From Neiella holothuriorum (GTDB lineage Bacteria > Pseudomonadota > Gammaproteobacteria > Enterobacterales > Neiellaceae), in assembly GCF_019457915.1 (NCBI RefSeq), contig NZ_JAHZSS010000026.1, positions 1 through 58,581 on the forward strand: a stretch of 58,581 bases of DNA, given 5' to 3'. Below are positions 1 through 8,021 of this stretch, piece after piece (position 1 is the stretch's first letter; every line of letters starts with the position of its first letter). The notes below the pieces were generated by a model. The model made no database searches. It was not told the origin of the DNA and saw nothing but the letters and a program-made list of their open reading frames with translations. Position numbers and translations under genes: made by a program.

Positions 1-10
1 AACAAGTGCA

Positions 11-42
11 CAAAAAAGCCAGCGTTGAAGGAACGCTGGCTT
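11..42 (-). terminator. Rho-independent terminator of the HxlR gene
   Basis: An 11-bp perfect hairpin (AAGCCAGCGTT / AACGCTGGCTT, 4-5 nt loop) lies just past the stop of the HxlR-family gene. Read on the minus strand it is followed by a run of six T residues, the usual layout of an intrinsic terminator. Confidence 0.85.
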
Positions 43-63
43 AATAAAAACCGTCAACTTATT

Positions 64-438
64 TTAGGACGGCACATAACTCGCAGTTTGATGCTGCTCC
101 ATCCAGCCTTTTAGTTGCTCTAAAATAGTCAACGCAGAGCGGCCAAACGGTGTTAACTGATAACTCACGGCTAAAGGCCGCTCGCTTTCGACTTGCCGCA
201 ATACCAGACCTTCTTTTTCCAATTCTTTTAATCGCTGATCAACCATTTTCTTGCTGGCTCCGCTAAGCATTCGAGCAAGATCATTGAAGCGCACGGGCTT
301 GTCTCGGAGTTGCCAGAGAATCGAGCCTTTCCACTTACCACCAATGAGGCGCATGCCATCCTCAATAGGGCATGGCTTGGTGCAGGCGTTAATAACTTTT
401 TTACGGCCGTTAGTATCTGTTTTAATTGCTGTTTTCAT
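64..438 (-). CDS. HxlR-family winged-helix transcriptional regulator
   Basis: This 124-residue protein has the compact winged-helix layout of the HxlR family. Near residues 22-40 is the family signature CPIEDGMRLIGGKWKGSIL, followed by the recognition region (KKMVDQRLKELEKEGLV) and the wing (SYQLTPFGRSAL). HxlR proteins are usually small cytoplasmic dimers that sense electrophiles or oxidants through a conserved Cys in the CP motif; Cys20 and Cys24 are present here. It is divergent from the AhpD-like gene starting at 787, a typical regulator/target arrangement, so control of that gene is a reasonable inference. The start ATG and length fit the family. The inducing signal cannot be read from the sequence. 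Confidence 0.9.
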   Translation of the reverse strand: MKTAIKTDTNGRKKVINACTKPCPIEDGMRLIGGKWKGSILWQLRDKPVRFNDLARMLSGASKKMVDQRLKELEKEGLVLRQVESERPLAVSYQLTPFGRSALTILEQLKGWMEQHQTASYVPS

Positions 439-786
439 GACTTTCGCCTAGGTTACAAAAAGTATACTAGTTGCTTTATATTTATAGGTTACCAAAATAG
501 ACCGCGTTGTCATTCAAAAATATCGGCCAGTTTCAATATGGCGACTGTGATGCTCGTTCTTGGCAACAAGACCAACCAGCGTTGACGAACGACAAACTCA
601 AGTAAGTTGGCGTGGTGATTATTCAGTTTCCAATGCGTTGGTTCGATGTCCGCTAACCTCAAGCGATAACTCAATGAGGTTTATACCTACACTTAATGTT
701 TGATAAAGGCGGCGTTGTGGCTGAGCAAAAAGCCAAAGCTCAATGTATTAAACGAGATGTGAAATCTTAACGAAGGAAATAAATTT
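439..786. promoter_or_regulatory. Divergent promoter region with a direct repeat TAGGTTAC
   Basis: This 348-base gap separates the divergent HxlR and AhpD-like genes and contains no credible gene. TAGGTTAC occurs twice, at 449-456 and 485-492, in direct orientation 36 bases apart. A possible minus-strand -10 (TATACT, complement of 461-466) lies between the copies, which would suit autorepression of the HxlR gene. A purine-rich ribosome site (GAAGGAAAT) precedes the ATG at 787. The rest shows nothing recognisable. Confidence 0.4.
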
Positions 787-1344
787 ATGTTTACGTTACA
801 CGATGTTGATAGTGCACCAGAGCAATCCAAACCACTGATGGAGCAGTCATTAAAAGCCTTCGGTATGTTACCCAATTTACACCGAGTGCTGGCTGAAGCC
901 CCAGCTACTTATGAAGCGTATAACACCACCTTTGGTTTGTTCATGCAAAACACCAGCTTGTCGCCGCTAGAGCAGCAAGTGGTGTTCATGACTGCTAATT
1001 TTGAGAACAACTGCCACTACTGTGTACCGGGCCATACTTGGATGATGAAGGCGGGCGAAATGCCAGACCAAGTGATTGAAGCGCTGCGTGAGGGAACGGC
1101 AATCCCGGATGCTAAATTACAGGCACTGCATGATTTCACTAAAGCCCTGTTAGATAACCGCGGCCACATCGGCGAGCAAGGTTTGAATGACTTTTTGGCC
1201 GCCGGTTACACCAAGCAACAAGCATTAGAAGTACTGACCGGGTTGGCTGCAAAGCTGATCTCAAACTTTACCAATGCGTTGGCTGGCACTGAAGTGGATG
1301 AGCCAATGAAGCCATTTGCTTGGACTCACCCTTCGCAACGCTAA
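787..1344 (+). CDS. Carboxymuconolactone decarboxylase / AhpD-like protein
   Basis: A 185-residue alkylhydroperoxidase-fold protein. The motif NCHYCVPGHTW near residues 75-85 has the CxxC pair and downstream His that carry out peroxidase or disulfide chemistry in AhpD relatives. The N-terminal half (SLKAFGMLPNLHRVLAEAP) is typical of the peroxidase-related carboxymuconolactone decarboxylase subfamily. It is likely a cytoplasmic antioxidant or electrophile-detoxifying enzyme; the substrate is unknown. The divergent HxlR gene is its probable regulator. A second protein of this superfamily is encoded at 15159-15773. Confidence 0.85.
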   Translation: MFTLHDVDSAPEQSKPLMEQSLKAFGMLPNLHRVLAEAPATYEAYNTTFGLFMQNTSLSPLEQQVVFMTANFENNCHYCVPGHTWMMKAGEMPDQVIEALREGTAIPDAKLQALHDFTKALLDNRGHIGEQGLNDFLAAGYTKQQALEVLTGLAAKLISNFTNALAGTEVDEPMKPFAWTHPSQR

Positions 1345-1368
1345 TCCTGTTAGAACTTCGTGTAATGC

Positions 1369-2139
1369 CTACTGTTGGCGGCTGGCAAACAGTAGGTAAT
1401 TGACCGAAGAATCATCAGTGATGCGCCAGTTTTTAGTGACAAGATTGTAGCTAAGCCCAACCAGTTGGGTGGTGGAAAACTGGTGTGGTTGCAACCATTG
1501 TTCAAGTTGTGAGGGGCGAACAAACCAGCGCCAATCGTGGGTGCCTTTAGGAAGCATGTTAAGCAGGTACTCGGCGCCAATTATCGCCACAAAAAATGAC
1601 TTGAGGGTTCGGTTTAACGTGGCCATCACCAACAGTCCGTTGCTGTGCGTTAACGATGCACAGGTGTTGGTCAGTGTTTGTTGATCATCGACATGCTCGA
1701 TCACTTCTGTGTTTAACACAACGTCAAAGCATGCTGATTTTCGAGTGGTTAGCATGTGCTCGGCCAGTGCATGTTGATAATCAATGGAAAGCTTATTGGC
1801 ACTAGCATTTCGTTTGGCAACTTCAATATTAGTTTCGCTGCCATCTATCCCTGTTACCGTCGCGCCAAGTGCTGCAAGTGCTTCACAGATCAAGCCAGCG
1901 CCGCAACCAACGTCTAGGATGTTGAAACCCGCCAAAGGCTTGTCCGACGCAGATTGGAGCTGAAAGTGATCGATGATGCGCTCAACAATGCAGCGAACGC
2001 GGCAACGATTAAATGCCGAGATATGTTTAAAGCGGCCATTATCGTTGCGCCATTCTTCAGCCAATTGGTCGAACTTAGCGATTTCATGTGCCTGGCGGTG
2101 GCTAGGTGTTGATGATGTTAGGGTGCTTTTATCAAGCAT
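1369..2139 (-). CDS. ubiG: UbiG, ubiquinone O-methyltransferase
   Basis: A 256-residue class I SAM-dependent methyltransferase matching UbiG, which performs both O-methylation steps of ubiquinone synthesis at the inner membrane. The N-terminal family segment EIAKFDQLAEEW is near residue 19. The SAM-binding glycine motif LDVGCGAGLICEAL is near residue 75, with acidic motif II TGIDGS. The UbiG-specific stretches LNRTLKSFFVAIIGAEYLL and LPKGTHDWRWFVRPSQL follow, and the C-terminus keeps the VNYL element. It stands alone here rather than in an operon. A 9-bp inverted repeat overlaps its last codons. Other ubiquinone genes (ubiH, ubiI) lie 47 kb away in this window. Confidence 0.9.
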   Translation of the reverse strand: MLDKSTLTSSTPSHRQAHEIAKFDQLAEEWRNDNGRFKHISAFNRCRVRCIVERIIDHFQLQSASDKPLAGFNILDVGCGAGLICEALAALGATVTGIDGSETNIEVAKRNASANKLSIDYQHALAEHMLTTRKSACFDVVLNTEVIEHVDDQQTLTNTCASLTHSNGLLVMATLNRTLKSFFVAIIGAEYLLNMLPKGTHDWRWFVRPSQLEQWLQPHQFSTTQLVGLSYNLVTKNWRITDDSSVNYLLFASRQQ

Positions 2140-2202
2140 AGATACACTGCTGACTAAATTTCATATAACAGCTTATACGGCCACAACGGCATGAACAGTA
2201 CA

Positions 2203-2228
2203 AAATAAAAGGGCGCCGTTAGGCGCCC
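2203..2228 (-). terminator. Rho-independent terminator of the large membrane protein gene
   Basis: A 7-bp G+C-rich hairpin (GGGCGCC / GGCGCCC, loop GTTA) is followed on the minus strand by TTTTATTTT. It lies 60 bases beyond the stop of the gene at 2289-4166 and would end that transcript. Confidence 0.8.
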
Positions 2229-2288
2229 TATACAATGTAATGCAATGTCATGGAGTCTCACGGCATGACAGCAAAGCGAAGCGAGTGC

Positions 2289-4166
2289 TTAGCTCTCCGT
2301 TTGCTTTTCCACTAGCTCTGGGTTCGCTCGAAGATAACCAGCGGCTTCTTCATCTGTTACGCCTAAGCTATTTTGTTGCGGTGAGTGTTGAGACGCAGCG
2401 CGCATTTGTTCATTGACCTGATAAATCTTGCCGGTGTTTTCCAAATCTTTCTCATTGGCAATGTTGGCTATGGACTCGCGGTTTTTCAGGAATGACTTAA
2501 TTTCATCAACAATGCCGCCCAGCTCATCATCATTTTTATTCATGCCCATGATGTAGCGTGGCGATTCCAAGTTGGTGCCGCCGCTCGTGGCAAAGATGGT
2601 ACTGTTAATGCGCGAAGTGATAATCCACGGCGTAATGCTGCTTTGTACCACGACGTTTTCTGAACGGGTGCTATCGTGAATCGACATACCCGTTGAAATT
2701 TTAGATTCCGTGTATGTACCTTCGGCTTTCAGGTACATCAGTAGCGAGTTAAAGCTCATTTCACCCCAGAATAGATGGGATGCAAATCGCAGCGCGCTTG
2801 AGCCAAAGCACAAGGTGATCCAAGCGAATAAGACAAACAGTAACCCGTTAAACTCGGTGACGACTTGGCTTAAAATTTCTTCGTTCATGCGAACATCGCT
2901 TACCCAAATCATCATGTTGGTGAAGTCGGCAACGTCGAGACTGAGCGAGTAGAACACGCCAGCAGCAACCACGAATAGCACTTGGCTCAACAAGGTCACC
3001 AAGCTTTTCATTGGCTTACTGTAAGCGTCTTGGTTAACTAATGCAGGTTGAGTTTCAATCAGCAATTCACCGGCAAAACTACCTTTGCCCTCTGACTGTT
3101 CATTCAGTTTTGGATCAAAAGCACGATAAATCCGATTGGGTACTTCTTTGTAGCGACGATTCGCCAACACAATGTTTTCGATGTTAATGAAAATCTCGTT
3201 GGGGTGAATCGACTCTTGCATGTTGTCGCGGTATTCGCTGACCTCAGTTTGAGGTGTCACCTTGCTCATGCGTTTGAACAGCAGTGGCATGACAACGGCA
3301 AGCACAACCACGATGGTCACCAGCAACAGCGCTAGGTTGGTCCAGGCAGAGAAGAGCGGCACCATTTCGGTCAGCTTGGTTAAGGTATCAATATCTCGAG
3401 CGAAGACTTCATCGAGGTATACGCCGCCGATGACCGGCGCCAAGATTGCTAACGCAAGCAGTGCACCAAACGACACGCCGCCACTTTTAAGCAAACGATG
3501 GCTTTGATAGCTACCAATCGCTTTGGCGGTACTGCGCCAGCTGATCAGCAAATAAATTAACAAGATGAGTGACAATATTGGCATCGCCACAAGTTGGGCA
3601 ATTTGCCCTGCTAAACCCGTGCTGACAATAAACGAAGCAATACCAAAAGCGATTAAGCCAACCACCACTTTAATGGCCATGCCCGCGAGTGATTGAGTTA
3701 GGTTACGCAATTGAAATGGTAGGAATACGAGTTTAGGCATGACTGAGTGAATCAATCGCGCTAACCAGCCCTGTGGCTCTATAAATGTCGAGTTCTTGCG
3801 GCCCATCAACATCGAATGCAGTTGTTCGTCATCGTAACGAAGCGAGCGCTTTTCTTCCTGTGCGGAATCGCGTTCGGATTCTGCGCGGTTGTAGGCTAGT
3901 GATGTTGGTACTGAACGACCAACAAAATAACGAAACAGTTGGAATAGACCAACACCGGCACGATGAGCACCAGCGGAAAGCAAGATGAAACCGACAATGG
4001 TATATGTCCAGCCTAGGACTTTGTCATCTTTTAAGGTACTGGCAACCTGTAGAAGTGGTAATAAACCACCGGCCATCACCAGTAAACCGGCAATGGTTTT
4101 AAGTAAACCTTCTGTTTTAAAGGGGTTTTTAATGCCTAACGTCTGTGAACCGAAATCATAGGCCAT
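2289..4166 (-). CDS. Large multi-pass membrane protein of unknown function
   Basis: A 625-residue protein with no family that I recognise. By hydropathy I see about eight membrane segments: near residues 20-42, 52-72, 165-186, 189-209, 229-250, 276-297, 395-415 and 440-462. A charged loop (residues 90-140, rich in E, R and S) follows the second segment. The C-terminal 150 residues are soluble and polar. Near residue 505-545 the segment RSENVVVQSSITPWIITSRINSTIF suggests a beta-rich fold. It appears monocistronic, with its own terminator downstream and a long promoter region upstream. It is full length with normal base composition and no sign of damage. No function is proposed. Confidence 0.85.
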   Translation of the reverse strand: MAYDFGSQTLGIKNPFKTEGLLKTIAGLLVMAGGLLPLLQVASTLKDDKVLGWTYTIVGFILLSAGAHRAGVGLFQLFRYFVGRSVPTSLAYNRAESERDSAQEEKRSLRYDDEQLHSMLMGRKNSTFIEPQGWLARLIHSVMPKLVFLPFQLRNLTQSLAGMAIKVVVGLIAFGIASFIVSTGLAGQIAQLVAMPILSLILLIYLLISWRSTAKAIGSYQSHRLLKSGGVSFGALLALAILAPVIGGVYLDEVFARDIDTLTKLTEMVPLFSAWTNLALLLVTIVVVLAVVMPLLFKRMSKVTPQTEVSEYRDNMQESIHPNEIFINIENIVLANRRYKEVPNRIYRAFDPKLNEQSEGKGSFAGELLIETQPALVNQDAYSKPMKSLVTLLSQVLFVVAAGVFYSLSLDVADFTNMMIWVSDVRMNEEILSQVVTEFNGLLFVLFAWITLCFGSSALRFASHLFWGEMSFNSLLMYLKAEGTYTESKISTGMSIHDSTRSENVVVQSSITPWIITSRINSTIFATSGGTNLESPRYIMGMNKNDDELGGIVDEIKSFLKNRESIANIANEKDLENTGKIYQVNEQMRAASQHSPQQNSLGVTDEEAAGYLRANPELVEKQTES

Positions 4167-4548
4167 TAGCTACAATCCTTCTTTTTGAGTTGTTTGGCTG
4201 TGGTAGTCGTCGTTATTTCAATTGTTGTTATGTGGTTGAAGCATAGGAAGGCACATGAGGCTGGATTCCTTTCGACAACCAGCAAGCGCCTTATACCAAC
4301 GCTTGAGTGAGGAGCTATTACTCATCGGCCCTCATCATACGGTAGATTTTATTGATTGCTAGCTCAGAAATGCATTTAATAGCTGCCAGCTCAAAGAAAT
4401 GAATAATCGATAAAAATCTTTACTGGTTAACAGGTTAATAAGTAGTCGCTTGTTAATGTTATGTTGCGGTTTGGGGCTGTTTACAATGCCGATACCCGTG
4501 CCAAGAAATGCTGTCAAAAAGACTTTAAATCCCGCCTAAGGAGGCGCC
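4167..4548. other. Divergent intergenic region before the beta-lactamase
   Basis: This 382-base gap between the divergent membrane-protein gene and the class D beta-lactamase gene contains no convincing coding frame. It is A+T-rich near 4370-4480. A TACAAT hexamer at 4482-4487 could be a -10 element for the beta-lactamase, but no good -35 sits 17 bases upstream. The beta-lactamase start has a strong AAGGAGG ribosome site. No operator or hairpin is evident. Confidence 0.4.
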
Positions 4549-5349
4549 ATGAAAACATCTCCCGTGCGATGGCTTATTGGTTATCTTGTTGTACCTTTAT
4601 TGGCGCTGCAAACCGCTTGGGCTGACGATCGCCAGTTGGCTGAACTGTTTCAACAACAGCAAGTTGACGGCACCATTGTCATTGTCGATTTGGCGGGCAC
4701 CCAAAAATACATCCACAATAGCGAACGGGCAGCTAAACGCTTATGGCCCGCGTCTACGTTTAAGGTGCCCAATACGCTTATGGCGCTTGATGCAGGGGTG
4801 ATTGCCAGTGCCGACAGCGTCATCAAGTGGGACGGCCAAGATAAAGGCTTGAAGATGTGGAATCAGGACCAAACCCTTGCAACGGCTTTGTCGCGCTCTT
4901 GTGTTTGGTGTTATCAAGGCTTTGCTCGGCAGATTGGCAACCAAGCGTACTTAGACTACTTGCAGCAAATCGATTACGGCAATGGTCTAACAGGCAAGCA
5001 GGTGGACACGTTTTGGTTGGAGGGCGATCTGGCGATTTCAGCGCTTGAGCAAGTTGATTTTTTAGCGCGCCTTTATCAGCAACAATTGCCGTTCAAAGCT
5101 GAACATTTTGCCGTGCTTAAACAAATTATGTTGGTTGAGAAAGCGGCTAATTATCAACTCTATGCAAAAACGGGCTGGGCCCAGCGTGGCGATGTCGATC
5201 ACGGCTGGTATGTCGGATACGTGGAGCGTGGTGAAGCGGTTTGGCTGTTCGCCCTTAACATTGATATCAAAAGCCGTAATGATGCCAACAAGCGCATCCT
5301 GTTGACGCGTCAGGCGTTGGCGGTCAAAGGGATTATCGACACGCCATAA
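4549..5349 (+). CDS. Class D (OXA-type) beta-lactamase, exported
   Basis: A 266-residue serine beta-lactamase of class D, likely periplasmic. The N-terminal 25 residues form a signal peptide ending TAWA-DD. The class D landmarks are in order: STFK at 69-72 (nucleophile Ser69, with Lys72 the carbamylated lysine in relatives), S-x-V as S117-C118-V119, YGN at 143-145, the WLEG tryptophan (W156) that shelters the lysine, and KTGW at 207-210. The length matches OXA enzymes (about 265). The start is fixed by the upstream AAGGAGG. Cysteines at 118 and 121 around the SxV loop are unusual. Substrate range cannot be inferred. No mobile element flanks it, so it looks intrinsic to the chromosome. Confidence 0.9.
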   Translation: MKTSPVRWLIGYLVVPLLALQTAWADDRQLAELFQQQQVDGTIVIVDLAGTQKYIHNSERAAKRLWPASTFKVPNTLMALDAGVIASADSVIKWDGQDKGLKMWNQDQTLATALSRSCVWCYQGFARQIGNQAYLDYLQQIDYGNGLTGKQVDTFWLEGDLAISALEQVDFLARLYQQQLPFKAEHFAVLKQIMLVEKAANYQLYAKTGWAQRGDVDHGWYVGYVERGEAVWLFALNIDIKSRNDANKRILLTRQALAVKGIIDTP

Positions 5350-5366
5350 TACCTTGGAAACTTGAG

Positions 5367-5783
5367 CTAAATGCTGTGCCAAGCGATTTCTGCCTGACGC
5401 ATGGGCATTCGATCTATTTGCTTCAACAATACTTGCAGTTGTAGCACCTTGTCACGGCGTTTAATTGCACCATCTTTGCCAATCAAAAGCGTTTGAGGCC
5501 GCGCCAACGTATTGCTGCGCAACACCGTTTGTAACTGCTCACTTAGCGGGGCTAAAGCATTGGTACTGATGTGCTCTGAGGTGGTAACAAACCAAACGAT
5601 GTGGCGGTCTTGAACGGCTAGCTCCGCCTGCTCGAGTTGCTGGGTACTGGCGTGTTGGCATTGTACTGAGTCGCACTGCACCAGAATTATACGATTTTGC
5701 CATTGTAGCTGTTCTAAACTAACCAGCTTGGCGTCGGCGTTGCTGTTAACCAGCAACGCACATAAAGCTAGTATTCGAATCAT
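5367..5783 (-). CDS. DUF4174 domain secreted protein
   Basis: A 138-residue exported protein with a short signal peptide (MIRILALCALLVNSNADA). The C-terminal half carries the DUF4174 pattern: LLIGKDGAIKRR near residue 97 and the terminal DRMPMRQAEI. DUF4174 domains resemble a thioredoxin fold but have no CxxC; the two cysteines here (CDSVQC) are in the N-terminal part. No function has been established for this family. It converges on the beta-lactamase gene with 17 bases between the stops, with no obvious terminator. Confidence 0.8.
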   Translation of the reverse strand: MIRILALCALLVNSNADAKLVSLEQLQWQNRIILVQCDSVQCQHASTQQLEQAELAVQDRHIVWFVTTSEHISTNALAPLSEQLQTVLRSNTLARPQTLLIGKDGAIKRRDKVLQLQVLLKQIDRMPMRQAEIAWHSI

Positions 5784-5887
5784 AACAAGCCCCCATTTTC
5801 GATAAGCCGTGAATGCTTACCTCTGTTGTATGGGAGCTAGCGCTACTCAGATCAATTCAAATGCGTTGGGCTAAGCCGCGTTGGTGT

Positions 5888-6385
5888 TTAGAGTTTCCGG
5901 CCCAAGCGTTTTTCAACTTGCTTTCTTTCCCAGTCAGGGCCAAATAAATTGACCACTTCGAAGACTTGGATGGCATGAAAGACAATGCTAAGCCCCATGC
6001 CTAAAGCTGCCCACCAAGCCCAGATGTAACCCGGTGAAATCATATAATTTAAAATAAACAGAAAGGTAATCATGCAGATTGACGTGACTGTATGAGTATA
6101 AAAATCTTTCACGTCCTTAACCTGTTCGATAGCTTCTTGCTCGTCGGTAGACAGGCTGGCAGTGGCTTCTGATGGATTGTTCATTGGTTGCTCCTTGGCT
6201 GGCTTTTGCAAGTCTTGTACGTCCACTTCAAAAACAGCTGCTAGCGATTTGAGTGATTCTAATCCGGCGGTTTTACCTTGCTCAATACGCTGGATGGTGC
6301 GAACACTCAGGCCACTAAATTGCGATAGCTGCTCTTGTGACCAGCCACGCTGGAGGCGAAGTTTACGTACAATCATCAAATGCAT
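5888..6385 (-). CDS. XRE-type HTH regulator fused to a 2TM domain
   Basis: A 165-residue two-part protein. Residues 6-60 are a Cro/CI-type helix-turn-helix (LQRGWSQEQLSQFSGLSVR, then TIQRIEQGK). After a polar linker, residues 90-165 form a 2TM domain with hydrophobic helices near 100-118 and 121-141 and the conserved FGPDWERKQVEKRL tail. It is therefore a membrane-tethered transcription factor by architecture. Its start may be Met1 or Met4. An 18-bp palindrome lies 64 bases upstream and may be its own operator. Signal and targets are unknown. Confidence 0.85.
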   Translation of the reverse strand: MHLMIVRKLRLQRGWSQEQLSQFSGLSVRTIQRIEQGKTAGLESLKSLAAVFEVDVQDLQKPAKEQPMNNPSEATASLSTDEQEAIEQVKDVKDFYTHTVTSICMITFLFILNYMISPGYIWAWWAALGMGLSIVFHAIQVFEVVNLFGPDWERKQVEKRLGRKL

Positions 6386-6448
6386 TTCCTTGCGGTTGTG
6401 ATGCCATTCATCATGGCGTTAAAGACCCAGTTAAACCACGACAGTCAC

Positions 6449-6466
6449 CTGTCACCTTGGTGACAG
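6449..6466. promoter_or_regulatory. Perfect palindrome upstream of the XRE-2TM gene
   Basis: CTGTCACC-TT-GGTGACAG is a perfect 8-bp inverted repeat with a 2-base spacer, 64 bases upstream of the XRE-2TM start. An additional partial half-site (ACAGTCACC) adjoins it on the left at 6441-6449. Size and symmetry suit a dimeric HTH regulator, so autoregulation is the simplest inference. It has no T-run, so it does not look like a terminator. Confidence 0.55.
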
Positions 6467-6532
6467 TGCAATAAATTCAACTAGTTACTGAGCTACCCAA
6501 AAGGCAGGAGCGCAAAGGAGTGTAGTCCGAAA

Positions 6533-6561
6533 ACAAAAACGGCTCCATTTTAGGAGCCGTT
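6533..6561 (-). terminator. Rho-independent terminator
   Basis: A 9-bp hairpin (AACGGCTCC / GGAGCCGTT) lies 21 bases beyond the stop of the 6582-7043 gene. Read on the minus strand it runs into TTTTTGTTTT. Confidence 0.85.
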
Positions 6562-6581
6562 AAGTTGCAATTGAAGGGGGA

Positions 6582-7043
6582 TTAATTTGCCGGTTGTGTC
6601 GGAGTTGGCGTAAGTACCGCCTCGAGTTTTTCGTTATCAACATGCTGTTGAATGCCGGCCATGGCGGCTGCGACTGCCGGGCTTGAGAACAACTCTTGGC
6701 CGGCAACTTGTCCTAGCACCTGAAAGCCACCTTGAATCGCCAGCTGGCCTTCATAGGCAATTGCATTCTTGGTTTGCTCTTTACATGTCTCTGTCATCAG
6801 TTTGGTAAATAGCAGGCCAGTTTGTTTATTGCCTTCATTCACTTGAGCAGCAGAGACATTGGCAATGTCGGCTACCGCAGGGTGATGGGAGGCGGCAATG
6901 AACATCCATCGGACTAACGCGGCGCGATCGTCTTGGGTGGTTGATGACACTAAACATTTGGCCAGTTCGTTGGTGTAAACCCCGGCATTTGCTAGACCGG
7001 TTAACGATGCGCTTAATACTGCTGCAATCAGGAGTTTGTTCAT
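6582..7043 (-). CDS. Small periplasmic protein of unknown function
   Basis: A 153-residue protein with a clear signal peptide (cleavage after LANA near residue 20). The mature part is mostly helical, with two cysteines (CLVSS near 30 and TETCKEQ near 86) that could form a disulfide. The tail is Pro/Thr-rich (LTPTPTQPAN). It resembles conserved hypothetical exported proteins of marine gammaproteobacteria, but I cannot assign a family. It is 24 bases downstream of the PhnA-type gene on the same strand and shares its terminator side, so the two may be co-transcribed. Confidence 0.75.
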   Translation of the reverse strand: MNKLLIAAVLSASLTGLANAGVYTNELAKCLVSSTTQDDRAALVRWMFIAASHHPAVADIANVSAAQVNEGNKQTGLLFTKLMTETCKEQTKNAIAYEGQLAIQGGFQVLGQVAGQELFSSPAVAAAMAGIQQHVDNEKLEAVLTPTPTQPAN

Positions 7044-7067
7044 GGTGATTACATCCTTGTCTCGGTG

Positions 7068-7640
7068 TTATTGCTTCTTCACGAATTTTGTCAGGATCAC
7101 GATGCGAACGCCATTGACTCGGCCTTCAATGTGATCTGGATTATCGGTTAGCGAAATACCACGAACTGGGGTGCCACGTTTGGCGGTAAAACTGGTGCCT
7201 TTGACGTCCAAGTCTTTAATCAATACAACATTGTCGCCCGCTTCTAACTTGACGCCATTATTGTCGCGCTGAATCACTTGTTGCTCTTCTTCAACTAAAC
7301 CCGATTCGGCCCAAGTCACCAGTGCGTCATCGAGGTAAAGCATATCGAGTAAATCCTGCGCCCAGGTTTCACCTTGCTTAGTCAGGCGTTTTAGCATGCG
7401 CCACGCCATCACTTGTACTGGCGGCTCTTGACTCCACATGGCGTCATTCAGGCCGCGCCACAAGTTTGGATCGAGTTGTTCGCCATTGATTTGCTCGTGT
7501 AACTCTTGGCTAATGAGGATGGCACGATCAGCAGATTGACCATCCACTGGAGGCACAGCATAAACGACTAAATCATCGCTGCTGCCAGAGAGCTCGCATT
7601 GGTTACCGCTGCGATCTTTTAAAATTTGTTCAATTGACAT
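7068..7640 (-). CDS. PhnA/YjdM-type protein lacking zinc-ribbon cysteines
   Basis: A 190-residue protein using the ATG at 7640; an upstream in-frame TTG at 7682 is less likely because the family begins MSIEQ. The C-terminal PhnA domain is well conserved (EAGDNVVLIKDLDVKG, FTAKRGTPVRGISL, VNGVRIVILTKFVKK). The N-terminal half keeps the family helices (LNDAMWSQEPPVQVMAWRMLKRL). The paired cysteines usual in the N-terminal treble-clef are missing: CELSGSS has one Cys where CxxC is expected, and the second pair reads ISQELHEQI. Despite the phn name, family members have no proven role in phosphonate use. It lies between yggX and a small exported protein, all on one strand. Confidence 0.85.
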   Translation of the reverse strand: MSIEQILKDRSGNQCELSGSSDDLVVYAVPPVDGQSADRAILISQELHEQINGEQLDPNLWRGLNDAMWSQEPPVQVMAWRMLKRLTKQGETWAQDLLDMLYLDDALVTWAESGLVEEEQQVIQRDNNGVKLEAGDNVVLIKDLDVKGTSFTAKRGTPVRGISLTDNPDHIEGRVNGVRIVILTKFVKKQ

Positions 7641-7697
7641 GAGTTGATCCCAAAGCGGCTGGCAACGCCAGCCGAATGACAAACAAAGATAGTGAGA

Positions 7698-7970
7698 TTA
7701 TTTGGCCGGAGGCTGATAGCCTTCGATGTGAACGTCTTGACCTTCAAACAAAAAACCAATCATGGCTTGCTCAAGCTGTTCGCGGTGAGCTGGCTCCATC
7801 ATGTTGAGCTTGTGCTCATTAATCATCATGGTTTGCTTCTTTTGCCATTCAGCCCAAGCTTGTTTACTAATATTATCGAAAATACGTTTGCCGACCTCAC
7901 CAGGATAAAGTTGAAAATCTAAGCCATCGGCTTCTTGTTGGAGGTACTGACAGAAAACGGTACGAGCCAT
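7698..7970 (-). CDS. yggX: YggX, Fe(II)-trafficking protein
   Basis: A 90-residue protein matching YggX throughout: [10 protein letters not shown] with the family cysteine at position 7, [24 protein letters not shown], and a C-terminal basic/acidic helix. YggX protects iron-sulfur clusters and handles labile iron in the cytoplasm under oxidative stress. It is 51 bases downstream of mutY, whose product carries a [4Fe-4S] cluster. The mutY-yggX pairing is the same as in enteric bacteria and is probably an operon. Confidence 0.95.
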   Translation of the reverse strand: MARTVFCQYLQQEADGLDFQLYPGEVGKRIFDNISKQAWAEWQKKQTMMINEHKLNMMEPAHREQLEQAMIGFLFEGQDVHIEGYQPPAK

Positions 7971-8021
7971 GAGATATACCCTGCTGATGAAAAACGGCCA
8001 TTAGTTTAACTCAAAATTGCC

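Noticed and set aside
620-660. tRNA-like T-loop GGTTCGATGTCC
   Set aside because: No matching acceptor or anticodon arms are found around it.
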